The notes beneath the pieces are model-generated. The model worked only from the letters and a program-made list of their open reading frames with translations, had not been told where the DNA came from and ran no database searches. A program made the position numbers and the translations under genes. Positions 5,423 to 5,492 of a stretch of 5,492 bases of DNA are shown here, one piece after another. The stretch is from positions 15,401-20,892 of the forward strand of contig MNZP01000110.1 in NCBI GenBank assembly GCA_001873675.1, written 5' to 3'. Each line of letters opens with the position of its first letter. Position 1 is the first letter of the stretch. This stretch comes from Syntrophaceae bacterium CG2_30_49_12. Its GTDB lineage: Bacteria; Desulfobacterota; Syntrophia; Syntrophales; CG2-30-49-12.

Positions 5423-5492
5423 GTCACACCGGTGAAAACCGGTGTCCAGGCATCCTGTAACTATTCAGGTTCAAAGTTCCGGGGTTCACGGT
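5400..5492. repeat. Dispersed palindromic repeat element, cut by window edge
   Basis: The non-coding right edge contains a perfect 8-bp inverted repeat, ACACCGGT at 5426-5433 and ACCGGTGT at 5438-5445, with a GAAA loop on the plus strand. The flanking text (GGACTCGTAAAAAGTCGTC before, GTCCAGGCATCCTGTAA after) resembles a repeat family I recall from deltaproteobacterial genomes, in which a variable hairpin with a GAAA-type loop follows a GATTCGTAAAAAGTC box. At 5468-5492 GGTTCA-like units recur every 7 to 8 bases (5468, 5475, 5483, 5490), perhaps the start of another heptamer array. Only one copy is in the window, so the family assignment rests on memory; the hairpin is seen directly. Confidence 0.55.

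Noticed and set aside
5426..5445. Rho-independent terminator
   Set aside because: On the minus strand the hairpin is followed by six bases (GACGAC) before a run of only five T, and on the plus strand by no T-run, so it does not fit a standard terminator, though weak termination of an upstream gene cannot be excluded.

Overview
The window carries one strand's worth of tightly packed genes. All nine annotated genes, plus one doubtful mini-ORF, read on the minus strand, so transcription runs from the right end to the left end. Spacings are a few bases or short overlaps throughout, which is what a single operon looks like. The only sizeable break is a repeat-filled gap of about 160 bases between two halves. 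Base composition is moderate. The gene set (an MCE/Mla lipid transporter, a lipoprotein, an outer-membrane type lipid pathway), the heptamer repeats and a dispersed palindromic element at the right edge suggest a diderm, most likely a deltaproteobacterium (Desulfobacterota). That placement is from gene style and memory of such repeats, not from a marker gene.

Right half (5363 down to 3702), lipid-making module: an 85-aa acyl carrier protein with an unusual NSA in place of DSL around the modified serine; a PlsC-type acyltransferase with intact HX4D and FPEGxRS motifs; and a 4'-phosphopantetheinyl transferase whose TTG start and strong ribosome binding site lie inside the acyltransferase gene, giving a 101-base overlap. 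Together these could load, activate and transfer a dedicated acyl chain.

Middle (3701 to 3540): twelve degenerate copies of a 7-base repeat (GGCTGAA) and an inverted set of three copies, forming an 18-bp perfect inverted repeat. In the operon's direction the array is free of stop codons and lies inside a 45-codon mini-ORF that has its own AAGGA site and ends in a GTGA overlap with the permease start.

Left half (3539 down to 1), lipid-moving module: an MlaE permease; a half-length, degenerate ABC nucleotide-binding domain that has no Walker A and has lost the catalytic glutamate; an MlaD/MCE protein with a recently duplicated 22-residue unit; a lipoprotein of unknown family; a MoaD/ThiS-like beta-grasp protein ending in GG; and an unrecognised 143-codon gene fragment running off the left edge, seen as an open frame from 429 to 1.

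Inferred theme: a lipid or lipid-like product made on its own carrier protein and moved between membranes by an MCE transporter with a broken ATPase subunit. The MoaD-like protein and its unknown neighbour are unexpected companions. The right edge (5364 to 5492) holds the leader of the operon and part of a dispersed repeat with a perfect 8-bp hairpin.
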